Shown here: piece by piece, positions 12,511 to 23,754 of the stretch | Numbering within the stretch: the stretch's first letter is position 1 | Layout of the letters: every line of letters begins with the position of its first letter | Assembly: GCA_958510875.1 (NCBI GenBank) | Contig: OY294067.1 | Coordinates: 262,110,180-262,174,179 of the forward strand | Source of the DNA: Endomychus coccineus | Taxonomy: Eukaryota; Arthropoda; Insecta; Coleoptera; Endomychidae | Direction: 5' to 3' | Length of the DNA: 64,000 nucleotides | Notes under the pieces: generated by a model | What the model saw: the letters and a program-made list of their open reading frames with translations, nothing else | Databases searched by the model: none | Told to the model about the DNA's origin: nothing | Position numbers and translations under genes: made by a program

Positions 12511-12520
12511 ATGAATAAAT
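12478..12520. repeat. (AATA)n microsatellite
   Basis: About ten near-perfect copies of AATA. It lies some 290 bp downstream of the LINE remnant and might be its tail, but the link is not demonstrable. Confidence 0.9.
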
Positions 12521-12529
12521 ATAAATATT

Positions 12530-13370
12530 CGTTCACTATCATGATTAAATTTTAATAAGACTCGATAGAAAGGTTCCATTTTATTTTGACAACACATTCT
12601 AAATTATATTGTTGCAATTTTAATATGTCTATATTCTCTATTTGTATTTAGTCATATTCTTATGTACATATTTGAAAGCAAGGTTCGTATTTATGTAATC
12701 TTAAAGAAAATAGGTGATACAATGATAACAATTTTTATTTGTAAATTATGTTATCTCATAGTCAGTGAAACGATAATATAGCTGCTGAATTTCATCATGA
12801 GCTCATACCTCATTTATTTATTTATAATAACGCTCACCGATAGTGATTTTACACAACGAGGTACGAATTACCGCTAAATACAAAATACATCAATAGAACC
12901 GAAATAGTAAATTCTACAACAAAGTTTGAATGGCTCATATTCCACGAGAGTTAAAAGTTTGGATTGCGAGCGTGGAATAGGCCATTCCAAACGTGTTAGT
13001 AGACTATTCTATCTCTAACTTGCTTTAATTAATTAATAATAATAAATTTGTTGAACTTACTGTTTGCAAACAGTGCAAAATTCCTAATAACTTTATAAAA
13101 TACTGAAAATTGTCAAAGAATGAATCAATCTTACGGCAGTCACTTGAAGCGAATGAACGACATAAACGCGCGGCAAGTGAAAAAGTGAAAATCTTTTAAA
13201 TCAATATGTAATGATAGCAACCGGAACAGGGTCACCAAATGAAAGCGGTTAGCATACAAGGCGTGGACCAAGATAATTAATTATTTCACGAAAACAGCTA
13301 AACCCTTTTCGATTGGTCGAAAGCTGTGACAGAATATACATTCCGACACAGTCTGTTACAATGATATACG
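12530..13370. other. No gene recognised
   Basis: AT-rich; no supported feature. Confidence 0.5.
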
Positions 13371-13379
13371 TTACAATCT

Positions 13380-14759
13380 AATTTTTAATCATAGAATAGA
13401 ACGTTTCAGAAAGCGTGTTATAGGAATATAACAATACAATATAGGTACGAACATTTCAGACGGTACCAGTTTGTAAAAATTAGATTTGACCGGAGAATTC
13501 AATAAAACATTGATTCTAGGAGTTAGTTCGAAAAAAATATTTCGGCTGGAAATTAATTCGAAAATGCAAAGTAACAACTGACAGTATTTCTATGGGTACT
13601 TATGTTAATCACCAAATGTCTTTGAAGTAGCTGACCATGGGCTATACCTTTAGGATGATATATTTTCAAGCAAAGTAGTTTCAAAAATCTTCTCTGCATC
13701 GACCCAACCAGATTAGATTTATGTAAGATGAAGACCAAACCACTGAGGCTTAACAATAATAAATGAATTTAAGGGTATTCAATTCAATGCATTCTTATCT
13801 ACATCGAGCTATAAAACTTCGTACAAAACCATACATACTATTTGCTTGGGCTACAACATTATGTGTGAATTAAAGTTTAACATACAATCGAAAGTTACTC
13901 CAAGGTCAACAAATATCTCAAGTCTTCGCAAAATAATATTATTAATACTTGAAATATATTACAGTTTTCTTTAAGAAGAACGATATAACATTACATTTGG
14001 AAACGTTAAGATGAAGATTATTTGTTAGATACGAAGTTACACACCAATTTTCAATGGGCAAAAAAAATTACGAGCTAGGTGTATGCAGTTGTCTACTAAT
14101 TTAATGCACAAAGTAGTTTCAAATAGTCTGCGAAGAGGAGATAGTCAACATCTAATGCCTCATCGATCTCATTTATACAAATATGGAATAAGAGTGGGCC
14201 AAAATTGACACCCTGAGGGACTCCGGATGTAGCGAAATACTCGATAAGCCTGTGACAATTAAATTTTCCAAATTGTTTTCTGGTGGTTAGCTAGGACTGT
14301 AAGAGTTTTAAATGCCTTTGAGAAATCCGTGTATATTACATCAGTCTGATATTGCTTTTCAATAGTGTTATAGATCAACTATGTAATTTTAACTAGATTA
14401 GCTACTGTGTAACGTCCTTAAAAACATGTTGATGCATCGATAAGGAGATATTGCTAATGTGATATATCGGTTATAAATCAAATACCTTAGAGAAATTACT
14501 GATGATGGAAATATCAGATTTGTCTCCTTTTTATGTACAGGACACACCTTTCACTGCTTCCAGATACCAGGAAAAAATCAACTACTGATGCAAATGTTAA
14601 CGAGGAGTCTAAGCCAAAACGTCGAGACAATCACGAACGAGAAATGCTGCTATTCTATCTGGACCCATAGTCATTTTGGATTTGATTTGTTCTAGCGCCA
14701 ATAGGACTTATACTTGTACATACTCCTGAAACTCTTTAATCGTTATGCTTTCCTCCTAT
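13380..14759 (-). pseudogene. CR1/Jockey-group LINE reverse transcriptase remnant
   Basis: On the minus strand the RT motifs appear in order from high to low coordinate: KSKMTMGPDRIAAFLVRDCL (about 14700-14640), GDKSDISIISNFSKVF (about 14530), TDVIYTDFSKAFKTL (about 14340-14300, first catalytic Asp), a GPLLF-ICINEIDEALDVDY stretch (about 14195-14130) followed by LLFADYLKLL, where the YADD box is mutated to FADY, then LGVTFDCMLNFNSHI (about 13905), and the C-terminal SMQRRFLKLLCLKIYHPKG (about 13700-13640), which is the usual RVQKRFLKFLAFK segment. Stops and frameshifts are frequent. The N-terminal side ends exactly where the TIR element at 14760 begins, so that element may have inserted into the LINE. 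Clade is uncertain; it is clearly different from the 11-kb remnant. Confidence 0.8.
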
Positions 14760-15635
14760 TAGTCGAGTCAAATAGGTATTAAAACAGGCAAATTTGTTAT
14801 TATGTTTTTAACCGAAAAACACTTTTATTAATTTGCAGCGTGAATGCTTTACTAAAGCAATGTTTTATTTTTTGAACAATATGTATTTGAATTATTAAAT
14901 AAATGTTTCTGATAATATTCACTGAACCACAGAACAAAATAATTTTCACATAAAACGAATGAGAAATTTTACTAATCTGAACAACAGCAGCATCCAACAG
15001 TAAGTGACATGTGGTGATCATTTATTATGTATCTACATTACAATAGCAGCGTGGTCCACGTATACGTTGCCGCGTCTTTATTTTGGGGGGATGGGAGGGA
15101 GGACAGGTTTAGATAAACAGCTGCTCTATGAAGCGGTGGATGCCATAGAGATCTTATTATATGATAGATGCTGTGTTATAGTATAGTGTAGACTCCATAG
15201 TTTAAGAAAAAAACCTACCTGCTACTCCCGCGCGGTTTGTATTACGTATATGTCCATAGTATATGAAAAAGACGCTGTGTGGAATATAAAAACGCTGAGT
15301 GAAGATAGAAAAAAATTTTAGATGAGCGGGAATTTATTTCAAATTAAAAAATTCAAAAATTATAATTCGATTTTGTTTTCGATTTAAATTAGTAACGACC
15401 CCCTTTTAACAAATTTTTAAACATTCAACATAAAAAAACAAGCTCCACAACCCCTAACTGAGGATTTCTGGTTAGTTTTGATGAAATTTTGGAAATTGGT
15501 CAATTTTTCGGTTAAAAAAATTATAACAAATTTGCACAAAAAACTAACCGGTAAGCTGTTTTCTAGACGTCATCCCGAATCGAATGCACTTTGTTTCATC
15601 AAAATCGGTAATGAAATACCTATTTGACTCGACTA
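14760..15635. mobile_element. Non-autonomous TIR element, 876 bp
   Basis: Ends are perfect 21-bp inverted repeats: TAGTCGAGTCAAATAGGTAT at 14760 and its complement ending at 15635. A second inverted block lies inside (GCAAATTTGTTAT and AACCGAAAAA at 14790-14820 against 15505-15540). No transposase is encoded; the frame at 15004-15186 is not recognised and is broken in the second copy (17702-18251). The target duplication is short and ambiguous (TAT or TA), so the superfamily is undecided. Confidence 0.7.
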
Positions 15636-15639
15636 TATA

Positions 15640-17695
15640 TTCCTTCTTCAGATATATTCTTCGGGAAGAGGTTGGCCAGATATCCCTATAGTAGATTCTA
15701 TTATCATTTAAAAACGTATGATTCAGATTACGCACATTCGATTTTTATTACTATTTTGAATAAAATTTTAATTACAATTTCATCGACACATTATGTCATT
15801 AAATGGGACTGGTCGCACAGACCTTGATTTTCATTGAAGCTTTTTTTCGAAGCTATCAAAATATACTAGAGATGAATATCAATAGTAATCAGTGGATGGT
15901 GGTTGTTCGGCTTAGTAAGACTTCACCGGACAGCTTGTCATGAAATACTCATTTGTGGTAATCATCTTTCATATAACCGCCTATAGGAGCCTATATCCAA
16001 TAATTGCACTACATATCGCATTCGACAAAGTAGCTGATAGTCATTAGAAGAACACAGTAACTATGCAGAATCAAACAGTTTGTTTCAGAACTTTTAAATG
16101 TTTTGATGAGTTGGGAAGGAGACGATGTTTCTTCGACTTGTCGAAATGAATTGCCTTAATTTTTACTCTCACCGAACGTAGTAGTAGTATGTGGGAACTA
16201 TTATATTACAACCGGTCTGCAAAAAAAAAATTCCTATCCGTTAGAGTATTTCTGAATTGATATAGACATTTTTGTGATGATTTCTGTATGTGAGTATGTG
16301 AACAGTATTTTTCTGGTAATAAATATATATCACAGTCATATATTTAATCTCCAGAAGAGTCCGAAATTCTAATTTTGAGATTCAACTTACGTCATCGATA
16401 TGACGTTAAATTTTATTTCATGAGTTTACTATCAGGCATTGAACTATGCTTATACCTTATACTTCGAATTCTGTTGTATTATGGAATTAAGCTTATATAG
16501 CGTCTATAATGTTGATATTTCATGTGGCAGCAGCTGTCAATATAAAACAAGGTTATCTTCTTCTTCTTCTTCTTAATAATATTTTGACCTTTACACTTTG
16601 ATAATTGGCCAGCACAATTTCTTTCAATTTAATTTCCTAGGTCAGCTCTTGAAGAGCTATTTCGATACACAATTTTTCCAGATATATCTCAAAAATCCGT
16701 CGATCGATTCATTCTCTATTAACACAATCTGTTATATTACACATCACTAACCTGACAAGCAGGTGTGACAAAAGCGAGGGAAATCAATGATCGATTGACC
16801 TCAGTTCGTTTATTTTTCAAGCTTTCCAAGTAATGGTTAAATTTTTAGTTTAACAATCCTCAATATTTCTTATGAACACTGTTAGTGGGCATTTTGGTAA
16901 TGTTTTGGATCATTTTATGGTTTTATTTATTTCATATTAATTTAACAAACATTGCATAAATTTCTTTATAAGAAATACATGATTGTGTCTTTCTTCCTGA
17001 ATTTCCTAGATCGGATTAGAGTTCTTGGTGAGCGAAGTTCCGTAAGTGAATAATCCAAAAACTAAAGTCAATTCTTAATAATTCGGAAGGGTTTCCCACA
17101 TAAACCAAATAATGAACCACTAATACGAATTATATCAAATATTCAATGAAAATTAGTTAAAATATAACATAATAATGAATTCAGAAAATAATGTTAGCGA
17201 GTTCAATGTAAATTGCGATAAAAACGTGTGTAAGCGTCTATAATAAAATTAAACAACACACGCGAAACATTTAGACCAATCAATGAAACATTCCAAAATG
17301 TTATAACCTCGCTTAATGCGAATAAGGCCAAGTAATATATTGCAAGATTTATCATGGGACGATCAGTTTGGTGATTTTCATCACAAAAATTCAACTAATT
17401 GATTATAAAATGTCGATTCATCAATTACGGATTTTCATTTAATTCAGTCCTCTAAGTGAGGTCATATGACGGAAGCGTTTCTGAATAGGTTATAATATCA
17501 AAAATTCATCTTTGTCTAAATGTCATATCTCCGAAATAGTAGATGTTGATCATGAATAAATACAGCGAATTTTTCACATCCCACTTCAGGGAAAATTGTT
17601 CTGATAGGCCAATGTCAAGATATCTCTCAGTACCAGCAGAATTTTCGAGAGAATTTTGCAATAAAAAGTCGTATAAAATAGAGTTTTGAAGAACT
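15640..17695. other. No gene recognised
   Basis: AT-rich; one short (TTC)n run at 16558-16576. Nothing else supported. Confidence 0.5.
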
Positions 17696-17701
17696 AGCGA
17701 A

Positions 17702-18251
17702 AATTTATTATGTATCTACATTACAGTAGCAGCGTGGTCCACGTATACGTTGCCGCGTCTTTATTTTGGGGGGATGGGAGGGAGGACCGGTTTAGATAAA
17801 CAGCTGCTCTATGAAGCGGTGGATGCCATAGAGATCTTATTATATGATAGATGCTGTGTTATAGTATAGTGTAGACTCCATAGTTTTAAGAAAAATACCT
17901 ACCTGCTACTCCCGCCCTGTTTTTATTACGTATATGTCCATAGTATATGTAAAAGATGCTGTGTGGAATATAAAAAGGTAGAAAAAAAATTTTAGATGAG
18001 CGGGAATTTATTTCAAATTAAAAAATTAAAAAATTGGAATTCGATTTTGTTTTTGATTTAAATTAATTTTTGATGAAATTTTGGAAATTGGTCAATTTTT
18101 CGGTTAAAAAAATTATAACAAATTTGCACAAAAAACTAACCGGCAAGCTTTTTTCTAGACGTCATCCCGAATCGAATGCACTTTGTTTCATCAAAATCGG
18201 CCCATATCGTTCGATTTTCGTAATGAAATACATACCTGTTTGACTCGACTA
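17702..18251. mobile_element. Second, left-truncated copy of the 14.76-kb TIR element
   Basis: From 17702 the sequence follows 15020-15633 with high identity, including GTGGTCCACGTATACGTTGC, a GGGGGGATGGGAGGGAGG run and the right end GTTTGACTCGACTA. It lacks the left TIR and about 75 bp in the middle (15390-15470 of the first copy), and has an extra block, CCCATATCGTTCGATTTTCG, near 18200 that the first copy lost. Each copy therefore has its own deletions from a longer parent. Confidence 0.85.
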
Positions 18252-18369
18252 GTGTATTCACAGTGTGAACTCGTCTATAGTTTATTATTCACTAAGTTAA
18301 TTTAAAATTCATTAAAAACGTATTATTGAATGGCGGAATAGAAAAAACAATATGAAAAATTCGTTTCCT

Positions 18370-18660
18370 AAGAAGGCATTTTGGCACTTTCGTGCTCGAA
18401 AAACATGCCTAATGAAACTAGTCCTTGAATACACTATTTTCAAGTTGCTATAGACAAATGCGAGGGTGAATTCCTCTCTCTATTCATGTTTCAACTATTT
18501 CTTTGGGAACTTTTAGAAGTACCAATTTTCTGCTGCAGTTCCCAACGAAATCTAGCTAATATATTTAATAAATTAACTCCAAATTCCGATGGCCTCAATT
18601 AATTATTATATTTGATGAGCGTCAATTATTTCAGAGGTAGTTTTAATGCAGCGTTACTGG
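18370..18660. repeat. Dispersed repeat with hairpin, copy 1
   Basis: Begins with a hairpin (AGGCATTTTGGCAC and a GTGC…ATGCCT return) followed by AATGAAACTAG; later blocks GCAGTTCCC, GAAATCTAGC and TTCCGATGGCCTCAA match the copy at 21005-21220. No coding content. Confidence 0.6.
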
Positions 18661-18669
18661 TAGAATTAA

Positions 18670-19630
18670 ACAACCTATAGACTAAACCTGTAGGCTGAAT
18701 TCTCAGGTGGATAAGAACCAGTTGATTTAGTTGAAGAATTCATGGCGACGATTATCCGAAGTGTTATATTAACCACCTATTATTTAATGCAAAATACCTT
18801 TATACAAGGGTCTTGTGGCAATGTATTTACATTTATGTTTTGATTACACCTATACCAGTTTTATCCTGCATAGAATCATAAGTGATCCTCTGACTCATTT
18901 TCTGCAATATTTATCACGAAATAAATTGATAATTATGATTAATAGAATTATCACCCACTCAAGACATGAGTACGTTTAATTGTAGAATAATTCATATATT
19001 TTTCAAAGGTTCATTCAGCCTCTGATTAGGAAACATTAAAAGGTATCAGAAATATATCCAGCAACTAATCTTTTAATCTTCAATTTACCTAAAATAATAA
19101 TTTGATTATGAACGATCGCGATAATGTGATAAACATTCTTGAAATAGATTAATTCTGTTATCTGTGAATGCCGTATACTATTTGAATTGTTATCAAGCAC
19201 TGCTATCAGGCAATAAGTTATTGATATTTGCACGACGCTTATAACGATACGCGGATTTTTGGACATTTTAGTTTTTAGGAGTTGGAATTGACAAACAGTC
19301 ATTAGTAACATCACATAACCTTATGCAAATTAATGCAAGTGCGTGGTAAGGAATGTTGGGAGTAACGAGGGTGGTAACAAGTTACCCACAGAAGTTTCAA
19401 CTATTTTTTAAAATGTGGTAGGAGTACCCATCAAAACTACTTTGCTCGTTCCATTCAAAGATGTAATGAAGATTTTAATACCTTCGAAAGACACGAAATA
19501 AAATTTGACATCTGTCAAATTAGTAAAAGTTTAAAATGAATACTTCAAATGTAATTGTTTCCAATCAAAGAAAAAACACCAAACTAAAAATTCAATAAGT
19601 TAATTTCAAATTTATTAAACATACATTTTG
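18670..19630. other. No gene recognised
   Basis: AT-rich; no supported feature. Confidence 0.5.
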
Positions 19631-19635
19631 TATAA

Positions 19636-19850
19636 TTCTATATAAATTCTTGGGAAATAGGTTACACCTCGGGTTACACTAAAACATATGATTATTATTC
19701 TCATTTTTACGTACGTTTCAAACTCACGACCATCATCAGAAGACGTATTATGTCTAAATCGGGAGTTATTAAAGCTAATTGTATTACCACAAAGCGTCGC
19801 CGAAACGAACAGAAAGACGAATAATCGAAACTGTCACACTTTAATGTTTT
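19636..19850 (-). mobile_element. PLE family A 3' tail, non-coding fragment
   Basis: Minus-strand copy of the family A tail: the region preceding the ribozyme (including the TTCGGCGACG-like block) followed by the hammerhead sequence and the conserved end CCTATTTCCCAAGAATTTATA. No protein remains. It points the opposite way to the copy at 20.13-20.95 kb. Confidence 0.8.
19702..19745 (-). ncRNA. Degenerate hammerhead ribozyme (PLE family A)
   Basis: Core CTGATGA and GAAA are kept, and stem III (ACGTACGT) is intact. Stem II is weakened (GGTC opposite GTTT) and stem I has lost a pair (CGTCTT opposite AAAATG). Probably inactive. Confidence 0.6.
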
Positions 19851-20183
19851 AAGTATATTTATTCACAGAGATCGTTCAGTAGTGTTGCAAACTTGCTCAT
19901 TCCACTGATGAAATTTAGGAGATGAGTGAAACAGCTGTCTGGAACTAAAAGTTTGTGACGTTACTGATCAATCTGGACTAGAAAAACCTTATCACTATAG
20001 AATTTTCTTTATTTGTTTTAATGTCAAACAATTCAATTTGCTTTATTTCTGTCTGAACTAATAATTGCAAACAACGTATATTATCAAAATCATGTTTTTT
20101 TTTCAATGTTTGCCAAAACAGTTTTGCTATTATATAAATTTCTCGGGAAATAGGTCACACTAACACATATGCTTATTATTTTT

Positions 20184-20411
20184 GTTTCGATGGGACTTAC
20201 AGGAATCTCTAAACAATATTTACAAAAAAGACAGTACGGCCATAAGTATAGTACAAGAAGCAAAATGTTAGAAAATTCCACCGCTCTTGTTAAACACTGC
20301 TTTGATTATAACAATCAATTCGATTACAAAAATGTTAATATTTTAACTAACGAAACTAATTATTATAAAATATCTATTCTGGAGATGATTCACGTGACTC
20401 CAACTCTGTAA
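20184..20411 (+). pseudogene. GIY-YIG endonuclease fragment (PLE family A)
   Basis: The reading enters the domain after the GIY motif: GISKQYLQKRQYGHKYSTRS, then ALVKHCFDYNNQFDYKNVNI and NYYKISILEM. It is the same protein as the copies at 31.1 kb and 63.7-64 kb. The conserved Arg helix (LQKRxYGHK) is kept. The upstream RT and the GIY motif are missing because the inverted tail joins at about 20182. The enzyme would nick target DNA to prime reverse transcription; this piece cannot. Confidence 0.8.
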
Positions 20412-20853
20412 ATCGTAGAACAGACATTCAGTCATTAAGTCAGCCTTATACTAATTTAATCAATTAAAACCCTTGCAAATTCCTACATGCGTCTTTATAA
20501 TGTTAAAAGTATATTTTAGGTAGAATGCTCAAATAGAAATATTTCCATTAAGGTCTGACAACCATTTTCTATTACCTCATAAATCTGTAACATCTGGTTC
20601 GAAAGTGGATACTTGAGCGTTACGTTTTTTCAGTTCCAGTCGTATACAGACTTTGTTTGTATATTATAAGAATATTGCTGAGCAGTGGATTCTTGATACA
20701 TATTCATTACTTAAAACATTAATGTGTTACCGTTTTGATTATTCGTGTTTCTGCTTGTTTCGGCGACGTGAGCGTTTTTAATTTAAATTGATGCGATAAG
20801 GACGCTTTGTATTGATACAATCAGTTTTAAGAAATCCCGTCTTAGACATATTA

Positions 20854-20897
20854 CGTCTTCTGATGATGGTCGTGAGACCGAAACGTACGTAAAGATG
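20854..20897 (+). ncRNA. Hammerhead ribozyme (PLE family A), intact core
   Basis: Self-cleaving RNA motif. Stem I CGTCTT (20854-20859) pairs with AAGATG (20892-20897), six pairs including one G-U. Conserved CTGATGA follows at 20860-20866. Stem II is GGTC-GTGA-GACC (20868-20879), four perfect pairs with a tetraloop. GAAA at 20880-20883 leads into stem III ACG-TA-CGT, and the predicted cleavage is after A20891 (triplet GTA). All core residues match the hammerhead consensus. Stem III has only three pairs and a two-base loop, which in other short-stem hammerheads is compensated by pairing of two copies. Hammerheads in PLE terminal repeats are published; activity here is inferred. Confidence 0.8.
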
Positions 20898-21004
20898 AAA
20901 ATAATAAGCATGTGTTAGTGTGACCTATTTCCCGAGAATTTATATATAACTCATACCTGGGTCAAGAATCATTATTAATTTTGTATAATATAAAAATGTC
21001 GTTT

Positions 21005-21220
21005 GATTAAGCATTTTAGCGCACTTGTTCTTTGCGCTAAATGCCTAATGAAACTAGACAAGTAAATGAGAGTTGTTTCAGTTCCCGAAATTGTAGCTTA
21101 ATAGCTATTATATTTAGTGGACTGCCTCCGAAATCAGATGGCATCAAAAGTATTAAAAAAAAATGAAAACGAATAGGCCCTCGACATAAAGCTACGTAAA
21201 AGCGTTATTAATTCAAAGTT
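21005..21220. repeat. Dispersed repeat with hairpin, copy 2
   Basis: Hairpin AGCATTTTAGCGCA with return TGCGCTAAATGC at 21012-21045, then TAATGAAACTAG, CAGTTCCCGAAAT and CGAAATCAGATGGCATCAAA blocks that align with 18370-18660. Confidence 0.6.
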
Positions 21221-21224
21221 GAAT

Positions 21225-21930
21225 GAATATTTTAATTGCATATCCAATTGATGTGATTACCTCGCAGTTATTATTGGTATTGCGATTGATATGTTTACAT
21301 TATGTGATGTCAACTCATATAATGTAATAGCTGTATGATGTTATAACTAAGAAGAGACATTTGCCAGAAACATCAATGCATTTCCGACAGAAAAGTCCTT
21401 GAGATACAGGCGGCGTACCTAGATATTCTTCATGGTACCCTATCCTTATTTAAACATACCTGCTAGTATTAATATTGAACGAAAATATGTAAATATCTCG
21501 GTAAATATTAAGTAAGTAAACAAGGAAGGGACAATATCAAAGAAAATCACACTTCTAACTGTTGAACAGGTAGAACAGGTAGTTTCATAATCTGTACCTA
21601 AGTGAAGATCTAGTAGACTCTTTCTTAGGTATTTCAGTACAACTTAAATGGGCTTCTATAATATCTTAACTTGGTTCATAATATGTATTAAATGATAATT
21701 GAATGAATGAGTGCTGTGTTTTACAGTTCGAGATATTTGCATCATCTACAATTAACACTTATATCAATAATTATGAAGAACAATAGAAGCTGATTATCTT
21801 ATTTTAGGCGAGTTTAGAATAATGGCAGGTATTATCGAATAGTCCAGTCAAAGTAGACAAAAAATCACTTACTTTCAGAAATGATGAGGATAGCAGCCAA
21901 ACCTATTTTGTTTGGTGGGGTGGGGGGCGG
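21225..21930. other. No gene recognised
   Basis: AT-rich; only a short G-rich run (GGGGTGGGGGGCGG, 21918-21930) stands out. Confidence 0.5.
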
Positions 21931-21935
21931 TGTAT

Positions 21936-22492
21936 GTAGAAACATTTTTGCACAATACATCCCTTTTTTTTGTGGGACTGTTTGCCAAAAATGCAATTGT
22001 TTACATTTTTTGGCCGATTTTCGCCGATGAAAATAATCTATGTAAAAATTGTTGGTAGTTTCACGAGCTACAAAACCCTGCCAAGAAAAAATTTTGAGCC
22101 ATTAAAAATTTTCCGCTATTGGTGGAAAATTGTAGAAGTCCAGATATCTCGCAAAATATGGAAGTTAGAGAAAAATTATTAATGGCCAAACATTTATCAG
22201 CCAATTTTTTTCTATAAGTTGGCATTATTCAATATCTGGACTTCTGTTTACAATTTTCCATCAATAGCGGAAAATTATTAATGGCTCAAAATTTTGTCTT
22301 CGCAGGGTTTTGTAGCTCATAAAATTACTAACAACTTTTACACAGGTCCTTTTCATCTCAGACGTAAACTAACCAAACTACACTTCAAAAACAGCGAAAA
22401 TCGGACAAAAAATGTAAATAATTGCATTTTTGGCAAACAGTCCCACAAAAAAAGGGATATATTGTGCAAAAATGTTCGTAAAAAATTTCTAC
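21936..22492. mobile_element. Foldback element, arms over 200 bp
   Basis: Left arm 21936-22148 and right arm 22233-22492 are inverted copies: TTGCACAATACATCCC against its complement, GTGGGACTGTTTGCC, ACAAAACCCTGC and TTTTGAGCCATTAA all recur in reverse. The right arm has about 45 bp extra. The spacer of about 85 bp is AT-rich. Open frames inside the arms are by-products of the repeat. No target duplication is clear. Confidence 0.85.
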
Positions 22493-22499
22493 ACATTTT

Positions 22500-23750
22500 T
22501 CGCATCTACGAAGAAATTCAGCATGTGTCGCTTTCCTGATTGATTCTGGTTTTAAATTTTTTGGATTAATATTTCAATAATTTTTTGTGAGTTCCCTGTA
22601 TAAGATCGAAAACTTTCTTGATGGTATTTCTCTGCGCTAAGTCTTTGACTACAAAATGCCAGAAGCGCGTTACGAAATATGAAGCCGTTATGAAGAAACT
22701 GTCAATTAAGTACGGGTCTGCATCTGTAATGTTTTTTCTAAAATTGCAAATATTTCAAAAACGGTTGAATTTAGCTATAGGACAAAATGAAATGTACCTA
22801 GAATTTTGCGTAGAATCTACAAATGCAATAAATTATAGGATGTTTCATTTAAAATAACGAAGTTGTCATCGACTTCCGGTATAACCAGAAGTGCCCCATC
22901 TTGAAAATATTTTTGATGTATAATACTCACTGACTTTGGTCAGCTGCCAAATTTTCATAAAAATAATATGTTCACTTTTTGAGATATCGATCGATGCAGT
23001 TCATGGTGAGACAGCCTGTAGTGACCTGCGTAATAAAATTCGGCTTTGCGCGCTGCCTGTAGAACGCCGTTTCCAACTATGAAGATCTTTGTTATGTGAA
23101 AAACAAAGTAATCACATAAAGTACTCCTGAAAAACGGATGATGAAAAACTTAATAGGATCACAGTCGGGTTACTGCTGTATCCATTGCAGTTTCATCTCG
23201 AAATGTTACGATTGTGTGAGAAGCGCACCTCCTTTTACTGACCGACCGGTTTCTTCCACAAAATAATAATTTTTACGTTTGTACGAGACTATAAAGTAAA
23301 TATTTCTGTAGTATAATAAAAACAGCTTACTGATAAAATATTGGCGCTCTATACTTGAAAATCATTCAGTGTCCCAGTTAAAATGTAGAACTAGTTGATT
23401 GAATTGCCCACTAATTTGGTATTTTCCTATTGAAACAAATCAAAAGAGAGTAATTTCGTTACAGAATACACCGCACCGGTGTGAAAAAAAAACGGTCGTC
23501 AGAAACGAAATATTTATGCGCAAAATGTTGCCAAATGTTGGTCCTTCGAAATGTTCCGAATTGATATAGCAATTCGAATGTTCTACATTGTTATGATTAT
23601 AATGATGATGATGAATGAAAGTTTATACACTAAAATGATAAAAATTTGATAATGGTGGTTTCAATAAAAGCATAAGATCATATTTCTGAGTTGCTGTGAC
23701 AATCACATACAGAACAAAAATTGCATACATGGAAATTCCTCACTGTACCT
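22500..23750. other. No gene recognised
   Basis: One short open frame (22618-22857) has no recognisable domain. A short (GAT)n-like run at 23593-23606 may be a LINE tail on the minus strand but has no body. Confidence 0.4.
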
Positions 23751-23754
23751 ATAT

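Larger units (their letters stand above)
20126..20948 (+). mobile_element. PLE family A, 5'-truncated copy with inverted tail at its 5' end
   Basis: The plus-strand copy contains a GIY-YIG fragment (20184-20411), about 440 bp of 3' non-coding sequence, a hammerhead ribozyme (20854-20897) and the conserved end TGACCTATTTCCCGAGAATT. At its 5' edge (20131-20181) lies a roughly 50-bp inverted copy of that same end. Such inverted terminal pieces on truncated copies are a known oddity of Penelope elements. Confidence 0.85.

Noticed and set aside
21970..22539. Two open frames of 70-80 codons
   Set aside because: They lie in the opposite arms of a foldback and have no domain.
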